Position numbers and translations under genes: made by a program. The notes under the pieces were generated by a model. It did no database searches. It had not been told where the DNA came from and worked only from the letters and a program-made list of their open reading frames with translations. A stretch of DNA of 64,000 bases from Chionoecetes opilio. Its lineage: Eukaryota > Arthropoda > Malacostraca > Decapoda > Majidae. The stretch covers positions 145,001 through 209,000 of the forward strand of contig JACEEZ010001101.1 in NCBI GenBank assembly GCA_016584305.1. The letters run 5' to 3'. Positions 55,393 through 64,000 of the stretch are shown here, one piece after another (within the stretch, counting starts at the first letter, position 1; each line of letters begins with the position of its first letter).

Positions 55393-55498
55393 CTAGGTGG
55401 AAGGAGGACAGGAGCGAGTCATAAGTGTGCTTAGGGTCAAGGTAATCCACTCTAAGGACTCCCCCGACCCCATTAAAAGGGGAAAAAAACAGGTGTAT

Positions 55499-55584
<86 letters not shown>

Positions 55585-56390
55585 ATCATATAAAAACCTA
55601 TAAATAAGAAATTAAAGTAAATTACACGCAGAAAAACATATATAAAAAAAATAATAGATACTAACTAATAAAAGGCAATTAGCTACATAATTTATATAGT
55701 TCTTGGTATCATTAAACTGCCATACAGGTACTTTAACCCCTTCACACCCAGATCTTTCCTTTCCTATAAAAAACCGTTTGTCGAGCCATAAAATTACGAA
55801 AACTAACTGAATATACCAAATTAGTTAGTCGACAAGGATACTCAACAGGTCATATCGATAAAATATTGCAAATATTCACTAAAAATCGTCTAATGGTACC
55901 CAAATTACAATGAAAATTACGTTCTGGGTCTCAAGGGGTTAATACGCTGCCATAACTAATATAAATAATTTGTCACAATCCTTCCTTTAAACCAAAGCTA
56001 AACATTAATGGAATTGGAAACAGGACAGTAGAACATTTTATCATGTATACCAAACCTCTGTCACCTAGATCACACACACACACACACACACATACACCTC
56101 AAGAATTCACTTCCTAACCAGCAAAACACACTTAATCTTAATTTCCCACTAACGAGAACCCATCAAACCACTAATAACACCCACTTTAACAGCCCCCACC
56201 ACTAACACCCACTTAAATTGCCGTACACACCACTTAAATGACATATCACTTAATACCGTACTTAAAAACCCACTTACTAGGCAATTAATCCATTTAAAAC
56301 TTTACTTCCCAAACTTTAAAGCACAATAAAACTAAACCAAACGACCTGTGAAGTAATTAAATGATCTGAGGCTACAACAACCTTACCTAG
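54911..56390. repeat. Microsatellite-rich RNF19 5' intron
   Basis: (GT)n at 55056-55122 and 55338-55390, with CTGTCTGTCTGT-rich sequence between, and (GA)n at 55503-55580. Then AT-rich sequence with a TTAA MITE. ORFs here are Cys/Val or Arg/Glu artefacts. Confidence 0.9.
55733..55942 (-). mobile_element. TTAA MITE, copy 9
   Basis: Perfect TTAACCCCTT and AAGGGGTTAA ends with standard internal words. Confidence 0.92.
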
Positions 56391-58320
56391 AGGAGGAAGA
56401 GGATATAGTGGGGGAGTATTTGTTTGGAGATGGGAATGTGGAAGAAGCAAAAAGAACAATCAACAGTTTTTGGAATGACCAGAGAAAATAAGAAGAAAGA
56501 AAAAGAAAGAAACTAATAAGATAGAATAAGAGAAGACAACTAATAAAGGACCCAGACAGCAAGAAGAAACACGTCAGGGAGTGCCGATGAAAAAGGCCAG
56601 ACTCCCGACCCACCACTGAACTGAACTGTTAATTAATGAAATATTTTGCTAATTAATTTAATTGCTAAACTAATTGACCTGAAAAATTAATGAAGTGACC
56701 ATTAAGTGACCTGTAATATGCTTGAACAAAGAGTAAACAACCTAAATGACCTGTAGAGGAAGTGAATGACCTGTGACCTGATTCTGTGACCTGATTCCCC
56801 AGCCTTGCATCTGCACCTGTCTCCTACACGTCTCAGGAAGTGTCAAATGACCTGATTGTCGTGGCCTTGAAACAGCACCTGTCCGCCTGACCTGCTAGCG
56901 TCCAACAGGTCACTAAGGTCAATAAACAACAGAATACACACATAATAATGATGATAACAAAAATAACGATACTAATGATACTAAAAATGATAAAATATTG
57001 CCTTGTGGATTCAATAACACTGTTGGCACTACTGAACGGGTTGTCGTGGCACTAATTGGCACTGTCAGTATCAAATTTAATTATTGGTTAGTTGGGAGAG
57101 ACAAGAAATCGCTCATTCAAGGATTTGTCGTAAATTTGAGGAGATTTTAGTTTCCTCAAGGACACTTTAAAACTCTCTCTCGGACACACTGTTTCCCTCC
57201 CCATCACACTTGTCCCTCACGCTACTGTCACACTATTCCTCCTGTGTCATGAGTGTCTTGCGGTTAATTATCACTCTCACATGTATCCTCGTAGGTCCTT
57301 CCACTGCCGAGATAATTGCGAGAATGTGTCACTGAATCCCATCGCCTCCCTCCTCGACCGCCATTGCTCTTCTTCTATTTTGATAGCAAGATTTTTTCCA
57401 CGTCTATTAAATCCATACATATAATAGCTTAATGTTCCTACTTAATTATTGTTTTATATTATATCCGTAAAACATGCATAAATTGCTGCAATGCGGTTTT
57501 CTTATCTCGATATTCTGTGTGTAAATTCATCGGTATTCTCTTTTTTGTTGTTGTTATAGTTATTTTGGGTGTATTAATGTTAGAAAATAAATAAAAAGAA
57601 GTTATATGTTATTTATGTATGCAAGGCTCATCACATTTCGATATATAGATGTCCAACACATTTCAATATCCAACAAATATCCTATGAGATCATTATAAAG
57701 ATTACAATTATCTTAAAAATGATTATATATATTTTTCACTTAATAAATAATGCCTTTGAAGTATTATAAGGCGATAATTAAGTATTTAGATATTGCAGCA
57801 TCCTTTACATAACTCCTCCCTAGTGTTGTCGCAAAGCTTGATGGCTGTAGAACAAGGGCGGATAAAAGACAATATCGCCTTTATTTTTGTAGTTGGTGAG
57901 TGAAAACAACTTAGTCCTACCCATAAATAGGCTCAGGAGGTCAGTAAGTATAAGTAGAGTTAATATGAAGGCTCAAAACATTCTGGAATTGGGTCAAAAC
58001 AGGCCACCGGGTCTGGTGTTTTGACTAAAAAGTGTTGTATCATTCGACTTTGCCAGATTTTCCCATTTTTATTCCGAAGTTTTATTTTTTACGGATTGAA
58101 AACATTGAATTGGACTTGTTGGTGTGGTAGAGATGTGGGTACAATTTTAGAGTCCTTTCCCGCCCTTATTAGTGGTTTTATTTTCTCCATGTCGACGAGT
58201 GGTCCAATTTTTCACATCTACGAGTGGTCCAATTTCCGGTAAAATTTCGATAGTGGGCTTTCTCTGATTTCGAGCCAAATCTTAGTTTTCCTGAATAGTT
58301 TTGATGTGTATTGAATGAAT
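56391..58320. other. Divergent intergenic region between RNF19 and USP19
   Basis: Mostly unique sequence. 56405-56445 (GGGAGTATTTGTTTGGAGAT) repeats 14400-14435, so it is dispersed. Around 57290-57370 is a pyrimidine-rich, less AT-biased stretch with a minus-strand AATGGCGGTC (YY1/Pho-like) and ATTCAGTGA (initiator-like). It could be the RNF19 promoter or first exon, but this is conjecture. 57420-58320 is AT-rich. Confidence 0.35.
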
Positions 58321-58344
58321 CTGGCACTTTTTTTGGTAATTATA

Positions 58345-58695
58345 GAGGAGAGTTTCACGTTCGTTTTCAGAGACACCAACTACTTTTTCTTGGCCTACAA
58401 TAGGTGCTTGTTCTAATGGTGCTAGTTTTATTTTGCGCAAACCAGAAAAAAAAATGAAACCTAACCTAACCTTATGTTTTAATGAAACCTAACCTAACCC
58501 AACCTAGCCTAACCTTACAGGTTTTAAAGAAACCTAACCTAACCTTAACCACAAAATATACATTTTTTTTTTTTTTTTTTTTTTTTTTTGGTTTGCGCAA
58601 AATGAAACTAGCACCATTAGAACAAGCACCTATTGTAGGCCAAGAAAAAGGAGTTGGTGTCTCTGAAAACGAACGTGAAACTCCTCCATATTAAC
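58345..58695. mobile_element. Palindromic element family 6, copy 1
   Basis: Arms of about 105 bp: GTTTCACGTTCGTTTTCAGA through GGCCTACAATAGGTGCTTGT to TTTTGCGCAAACC, and the inverse. The centre carries repeated CCTAACCTAACC and poly(T). Confidence 0.88.
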
Positions 58696-58727
58696 CCTTT
58701 TTTTGTCGTAAATACATTTTGGGTAAT

Positions 58728-59228
58728 AATGGACGAGGACTTCGCGGTCATTTTCAGAGACATCGACTAATTTTTCAAGGCCTACAATAGGTGCTTTTTC
58801 TAATGGAGATAGTTTTATTTTCCGGAAACCCATATTAAAATAAATTTTAAAAATGTCATCGAATTTTATGGTCGCCGTTTCCATTAAAAACACTGTATCT
58901 CCGTCAGAAAACACACTAAAACTTGGCCGGGAGAATTTTTTTTTTTTGTTTGCGTTTAAAAAATTTGTCAGGGTCTCAGATAACAGGGAAGTAATTGAAT
59001 AGAACATACCAAACCTAATCTTATAGGTTTTAATGAAACCTAACCCAACCTTAACCACTAAGTATACCTAACCTAACCTTAACCATGCATAAAATTCGGT
59101 GATGATTTTTTAAAAAAATTTTTATGGGTTTCCGGAAAATAAAACTATCTCCATTAGAAAAAGCACCTATTGCAGGCCAGGAAAAATTAGTCGGTGTCTC
59201 TGAAAACTACCACGAAGTTCTCGTCCAT
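58728..59228. mobile_element. Palindromic element family 6, copy 2
   Basis: Related arms (GGACGAGGACTTCGCGGTCA, GGCCTACAATAGGTGCTTTT, GTTTTATTTTCCGGAAACCC) and their inverse, with CCTAACC-type repeats in the centre. It lies head to tail next to copy 1. Confidence 0.85.
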
Positions 59229-59838
59229 TATAACCAATTTTTGTATACAGGTGTGGGGGGTGCCGCCCCGGCTCCGTGACCAATGTCCAGGTTAGGTTAG
59301 TGAACTAGCGGGGGATCTGGGCGTAAAAAGTCAGATTACATAACCAATGTTCATGTACAGGCAGCTCTCGTTTTACACGTGTTTAAACTACACGTTTTTG
59401 GATTAACACTATGTGAAAAATGGAGCATTTTGTTCAAATAACGTTTTATATTTAGAATAACAAGATATGCTCCAAGTTAAAAAATGCTCACTCACCAAAT
59501 CCTACCATGTCCCAGCAATGAATCATTTATATACAAGTATGTGTACCTAGGGGAGGCGGTAGCAGAGTGGTTAGAATAGGCACGAATGTTAAAAAAGAAA
59601 AAGAAAAGAAAAAAAGCCTACATTGTTATAGGATGTTCACATTATGCAAAATTTACTTTACGCGAGGTCTCCAGGAACACAACCCTCGCATAAATCAAGA
59701 GATATCTGTATTGTATTAAACTGAAATTTTACCGACATGTGGTTGAGGTTTGGTTGTACGTGTCCAAGTCAGGTACCCAGTGTCTGTTTATCAATACTTG
59801 CCCGCTCTCACACCCCTCTCCCCCTCCGCCCCCTCCCC
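59229..59838. other. Non-coding, with SINE head fragment
   Basis: Includes GGGGAGGCGGTAGCAGAGTG (59551-59570), which matches the A-box start of SINE S1, followed by non-matching sequence. No gene seen. Confidence 0.5.
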
Positions 59839-59839
59839 C

Positions 59840-60005
59840 ATCCTGCATCTGATCTAACCATCCTGCTGTAACATTCCGTTCTTTCCCCTTCCCTCACCGT
59901 TTTGCTATTTTTCTATAACCCCTCCCCTTTTTATGCTTTGCCATAGTGCCATATGACCTCTGATGTCTAGCACATTCCCTTTATTTGGCATTAAATCAAT
60001 CAATC
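59840..60005 (+). mobile_element. Retroelement 3' tail (AATC)n, copy 2
   Basis: Near-identical to 19850-20012, ending GGCATTAAATCAATCAATC. Confidence 0.78.
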
Positions 60006-60035
60006 TGTACATGTGTCATGTATAAGTAAGGTACC

Positions 60036-60250
60036 TAGTGTCTATTTTTTTAACGAGGCAAAAAATCCTGACCCCTTGCTGCTTACTGACTGATATTTGA
60101 TGCCAGGAGAAGGAAATACTATGCTTCTTCTAAATTGCAGCTGTATTTTATCATAGTTAACCCTATTATCAGGTAAACATAGGCATAATTTTAAGCATGA
60201 GACCTTAAGATAGAATCGAATTTTAGCCTCGTTAAAAAAAATAGACTATA
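60036..60250. mobile_element. MITE family 2, copy 4 (intact)
   Basis: Inverted ends GTCTATTTTTTTAACGAGGC and GCCTCGTTAAAAAAAATAGA. Uninterrupted GAGACCTTAAGATAGAAT inside. It ends about 50 bp upstream of the first recognisable USP19 exon's pyrimidine tract. Confidence 0.9.
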
Positions 60251-60331
60251 GTATCTATTTATCAATACTTGCCCACTCTCACATCCCCCTCCCCCTCCCC
60301 CAGCCCAGGCCTGATTCACCCTGCACATCAG

Positions 60332-60951
60332 TGGAAAGCGAAAGCGACGGTGTTCGTCGAGCGAGGACGACACCATGGAGCCCTCCCGGAAGCACCACCA
60401 CCAGGGACAGAACACCACCAACACCACCACCACCACCACCACCAATGACACTGCTCTCTCCACCACCACTACCACTGTCCCTGCTGCTACCACCACCACT
60501 ACTCCTGCTGTTACTGCTGCCCCTCTAGCACCACCACAGTCACCACAGCAGCACAGCAAGCAGCAGACCAAACAGCAGACCAAACAGCAGGATGTTGGGA
60601 CCTCTGCTAAGAAGAAGAAAGACAGGGAAAATAGTAAGTAATAGTAGAAGTAGTAGTAGTAGTAATAGTAGAAGTTGTAGTAGTAGTAGTAGTAGTAGTA
60701 GTAATAGTAGTAGTAGTAATAGTAGTAGTAGTAGTAATAGTAGAAGTAGTAGTAATAGTAGTAGAAGTAGTAGTAATAGTAGAAGTATAGTAGTAGTAGT
60801 AGTAGTAGTAGTAATGGTAGTAGTAATAGTAGTAGTAATAGTAGAAGTATAGTAGTAGTAGTAGTTGTAGTAGTAGTAGTAATGGTAGTAGTAGTAGTAG
60901 TAGTAGTAATAGTAGTAGTTGTAGTAGTAGTAGTAGTAGTAGTAGTAGTAA

Positions 60952-60992
<41 letters not shown>

Positions 60993-61079
60993 ATAGTAGT
61001 AGTAGTAGTAGTAGTAATAGTAGAAGTATAGTAGTAGTAGTAGTTGTAGTAGTAGTAGTAATGGTAGTAGTAGTAGTAA

Positions 61080-61118
<39 letters not shown>

Positions 61119-63985
61119 CAGTAGTAGTTAGTAGTAGTAATAGTAGTAGTAGTAATAGTAGTAGTAGTAGTAGTAGTAGTAGTAGATGTAGCAGTAGTAG
61201 TAGTAGTAGTAGTAGTAGTAGCAGTAGTAGTAGTAGAAGTAGAAGTAGTAGTAGTAGTAGTAGTAGGGGTTAATGCTATTACTTATCTGGTGAAAATAGC
61301 CCAAACTATAGGTAATAATTTTTGATATGTGTAGGTACTTTAAAAATTTTAATAGCAATCTGCTTTGTATCAAGTGCTTCCTCACGTGTTTAGGAAAAGA
61401 CCTTATGTATTTGAGAAAATATACAGCAGAACTAAGACAAACGCAACAATTTACACCATCCACAGCACAAAAACACATCACAATACACACACTACTGTAT
61501 ATGAGGCGCTTATTTCAGAAAGTCGATAAGCGCCATCAATAAAAAAACTAAGAAAATGGCTTCAAATTTAAAATGTTTCAATGTTCAAAATGTCATCTCT
61601 TTTGAACATTGAAATATTTTGAAGCAGTTTTCTTAGTTTTTTTATAGATGGCGCTTATCGACTTTCTGAAATAAGCGCCTCATATACACCCAATCACTCA
61701 CTCCCTCACTCTTTTTCTTCCTTCTGTTTAACGTCAGATTTTCCCATAATATCTGATAAGGTTAGACGGCTGATGATACGCTTCCAACTATCTCTATCCA
61801 TCGCCTTAACCCCTTCACGCCCAGATCTTTCCTTTCCTATATAAAACTGTCTGTTGTCGAGCCATAGAATCACGAAAAGTAACTAAATATACTACATTAG
61901 TTAGTGGACAAGGATACTAAACAGGTCATAGCTATAAAATATTGCTTATAGTCACTAAAAATCGTGTAATGGCACACAAATTACAATGGAAATTACGTTC
62001 CGGGCCTCAAGGGGTTAACTTCTTCAATGCCCAATGCTGCCAGATCCTCTTCAACAACACAGCCTCCATGTCCTCCTTCCCTCACTTTTCCATAGCATTT
62101 TCTTTAGCGTATATTTATAAAGGAAATAGGGAGAAACGGGTTCACAAATAGGGTGGTGAATGATTGGAATGGACTCAGTCATCAGGTGGTCAATGCGGAG
62201 TCTATTGGGGTCTTTAAAAGGAGTCTGGATAAATTCATGGATGGGGAAGAGAGGTGGATATAGGTAGAGTTAAGTAACAGGAACTACCTCGTGTAGGTCT
62301 CACAACCTCTTGTAGCTTCCTTATTTTCTTATGCACTTATTCCCTTCTACAGGAAACTCCATCTCTCAGGACCTACCTTACGACTGGTCCCAGAAGGGGG
62401 AGGGTGTGGTGGTGTCGGTGGTGGTGGGGGCGGGCCAAGACAACCGCACCGTCGACATCTGCACCGACGAGACCACGCTGGCCATCTACCTGAAGGACGG
62501 GCGCAGGTTCTCGGCGCAGCTGCACGGCGAGGTGGTTCCCGGCTCCACGTCTGTCACCTACAAGGGGCTGAGGTGCGTTGTGAGGCTGCAGAAGAAAGAT
62601 ACGAGCGTGCATTGGCCACAGCTGGAGGTGAGTAAGAGAGTGTGTGACAGTGACAAGATAGAGAGTGTTATAGAGAGAGAGAGAGTGTTAGACAGAGAGA
62701 GTGATAGAGACAGAGTGGAAGAGAGAGAAAGAGAGTGTGTGTGTGACAAGATAGAGAGCGTTATAGAGAGAGAGAGAGTGTTAGACAGAGAGAGAGAGAC
62801 AGAGTGGAAGAGAGAGAAAGAGAGTGTGTGTGTGACAAGATAGAGAGTGTTAGACAGAGAGAGAGAGAGAGTGATAGAGACAGTGGAAGAGAGAGAAAGA
62901 GAGTGTGTGTGTGACAAGATAGAGAGCGTTATAGAGAGAGAGAGAGTGTTAGACAGAGAGAGAGAGAGTGTTAGACAGAGAGAGAGAGAGTGTTAGACAG
63001 AGAGAGAGAGAGTGTTAGAGAGAGAGAGAGAGAGAGAGTGATAGAGACAGAGTGGAAGAGAAAGAAAAAGAGAGAGAGTGTGTGACAAGATAGAGTGTGA
63101 TAGAGTGTTAGACAGAGAGAGAGAGAGAGAGAGTGATAGAGACAGAGTGGAAGAGAAAGAAAGAGAGAGAGTGTGTGACAAGATTGAGTGTGATAGAGAG
63201 ATAGAGAGAGATACTACCCATTCTTTTGTTGGTGTTATAAACTAATAATTACAGTTGTATTAGTATTTATAGTAGAGTTGTAGTAGGAGTAATTATTTTC
63301 ATATCTCTTTTTTGAGTTATTAGGTTAACCATTGCATTTTCAAACCCATGACGTGTTACCTTAACTATTCATTAACCCCTTGAGGCCCAGAACGTAATTT
63401 CCATTGTAATTTGGGTACCATTAGACGATTTTTAGTGAATATAAGCAATGTTTTATAGATGTGACCTGTTTAGTAGCCTTGGCCACTAGCTAATTTGGTA
63501 TATTAAGTTACTTTTCGTACTTTCATGGCTAACAACAGACAATTTTATATAGCAAAGGAAATATCTGGGTGTGAAGGGGTTTAACATTTATTCTATTCAC
63601 CTCCACCTCCTCCACTCCCTACATTACAGTCCACCAAGAAACTTCCTCCAACCACCACGCAAGACCGCATTCTCTCCACCAAAACCAAGACCACATCACC
63701 AGCCAGAACACCAGAGAAAAAACAACAAGTCACCACCAACACCAACACCACCACCACACCAGACACCCCCTCCACCCCCTCCACCCCCTCCACCACCACC
63801 ACCACCTCCACCACCACCGCGGAGAATAGTGCGGAGGTGATTCCTCTAGTGAGCGCCAAAAGTGACTTTGTGGAGAGGGATGCGGAGAACCTGCTTGTTG
63901 TTTACCTCTACGTCAAGGGCATCATGAAGCAGACGACAGGGGTGGAGTTTTGTGAGGATTCCATCACGGCGCGTTTTTCCACCAG
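60332..63985 (+). CDS. USP19: USP19-like deubiquitinase, N-terminal exons (runs off right edge)
   Basis: Ubiquitin-specific protease of the USP19 type, which deubiquitinates substrates in ER-associated quality control and has two p23/CS domains before the catalytic domain. Exons: about 60332-60633, 62353-62627, 63630-63985, with phases 1, 0 and 2. Exon one encodes basic SGKRKRRCSSSEDDTMEPSR, a Thr/Gln-rich linker, then DVGTSAKKKKDREN, resembling the SKKKQKDR start of mammalian USP19. Exon two gives the first CS domain: DLPYDWSQKGEGVVVSVVVG, TTLAIYLKDGRRFSAQLHGE, WPQLE. Exon three has a Pro/Thr linker, then the second CS start: DFVERDAENLLVVYLYVKGI and EFCEDSITARFST. The start is uncertain: ATG at 60375 has a strong context (CACCATGG), but the upstream frame stays open to an AG at 60331. 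The catalytic Cys and His boxes lie beyond the window, so the name rests on CS-domain order and linker motifs. Confidence 0.8.
60636..61268. repeat. (AGT)n array starting at the USP19 donor
   Basis: About 630 bp of AGT units with scattered AAT, GTT and GCA variants. It begins inside the splice-donor consensus (GTAAGTAATAGTAGAAGTAG after 60633). Confidence 0.97.
61498..61686. mobile_element. Near-perfect palindromic MITE
   Basis: TATATGAGGCGCTTATTTCA GAAAGTCGATAAGCGCCATC at the left is an exact inverse of the right end. The inner arm (TAAAAAAACTAAGAAAA) also pairs. About 189 bp with TA at both ends. Confidence 0.93.
61716..61800 (+). repeat. Dispersed TTTCTGTTTAACGTCAG repeat
   Basis: Same family as 26105-26200 (TTCTGTTTAACGTCAGATTT, GGTTAGACGGCTGATGATAC). 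Confidence 0.6.
61806..62018 (-). mobile_element. TTAA MITE, copy 10
   Basis: TTAACCCCTTCACGCCCAGA to CCTCAAGGGGTTAA in USP19 intron 1. Confidence 0.92.
62110..62342 (+). mobile_element. Retroposon R1 tail next to a USP19 acceptor
   Basis: Sense-strand reading gives [23 protein letters not shown] sequence, then LDKFMDGEERWI and stop, then GTAGGTCTCACAACCTCTTG and TTCCTTATTTTCTTATG. The tail ends about 10 bp before the acceptor TTCCCTTCTACAG of the exon at 62353. Confidence 0.8.
62640..63215. repeat. GA-rich minisatellite after a USP19 donor
   Basis: Units of 30-120 bp with GTGTGTGACAAGATAGAGAG, TGTTAGACAGAGAGAG and GACAGAGTGGAAGAGA. It starts about 13 bp after the donor at 62627, whose intron begins GTGAGTAAGAGAGTGTGTGA, i.e. 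with repeat-like sequence. Confidence 0.92.
63372..63584 (+). mobile_element. TTAA MITE, copy 11
   Basis: TTAACCCCTTGAGGCCCAG to GAAGGGGTTTAA (one extra T). It ends 45 bp before the acceptor of the USP19 exon at 63630. Confidence 0.9.
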
Positions 63986-64000
63986 GTGTGTTGGTGTGTG

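Noticed and set aside
56383..56616. Minus-strand ORF ending at a strong GTAAGG donor, as an extra N-terminal RNF19 exon
   Set aside because: Part of it (56405-56445) repeats 14400-14435, so it is dispersed sequence. The downstream exon has an in-frame start, so any exon here could only be 5' UTR.
58630..59058. 142-codon minus-strand ORF
   Set aside because: Lies across two palindromic elements; its sequence repeats in the inverted arms and has no domain.
62331..62843. Reading the USP19 CS exon through into the GA minisatellite as one 170-codon ORF
   Set aside because: A GTGAGT donor at 62628 follows WPQLE, and the next exon at 63630 resumes in phase 0; the read-through is repeat sequence.

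Overview
The window is animal nuclear DNA, most likely from a decapod crustacean such as a crab. That placement is inference from four things: gene content, an arthropod chemosensory-type ionotropic receptor, scattered TTAGG-like telomere motifs, and a very heavy load of microsatellites, minisatellites and short DNA transposons. It is not bacterial: there are no operons, and all four genes are split by introns. I rebuilt the genes exon by exon from splice sites, reading phase and recognised protein motifs.

Layout from left to right. (1) 1-2240: a 31-bp satellite array. (2) 3128-10705, plus strand: the last four exons of an ionotropic-receptor gene, with palindromic MITEs, a giant foldback element and a hAT element in its introns. 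(3) 13015-30651, plus strand: a complete 13-exon molybdenum cofactor sulfurase gene (MOCOS, the maroon-like family), 3177 nt of CDS for 1058 residues. Its introns hold a pair of Tigger-like elements, a foldback cassette carrying a RING-finger exon, a palindromic mariner derivative and a 1.2-kb pyrimidine minisatellite. (4) 30652-39209: convergent 3' flanks with a 32-bp satellite, a tRNA-like SINE and further repeats. (5) 39210-54887, minus strand: a complete 10-exon RNF19-type RBR E3 ubiquitin ligase, 2520 nt of CDS for 839 residues. (6) 54911-60331: the gap between two divergently transcribed genes, with palindromic repeats. (7) 60332-63985, plus strand: the first recognisable exons of a USP19-like deubiquitinase, with the linker and both CS-domain starts; the gene runs off the right edge.

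The genes are not an operon-like unit. MOCOS matures the Mo enzymes aldehyde oxidase and xanthine dehydrogenase. RNF19 (ligase) and USP19 (deubiquitinase) both act in ER-linked ubiquitin quality control and lie head to head, which may or may not matter.

The most unusual signal concerns splice sites. At eight or more exon edges in three genes, a segment spanning the exon-intron junction has been copied in tandem into the neighbouring intron, leaving decoy splice sites. At the last RNF19 exon, a SINE appears to have landed on the 3' splice site and duplicated the acceptor AG in its target-site duplication. A second striking item is a foldback element in MOCOS intron 7 carrying what looks like a captured terminal RING-finger exon with its own poly(A) signal.
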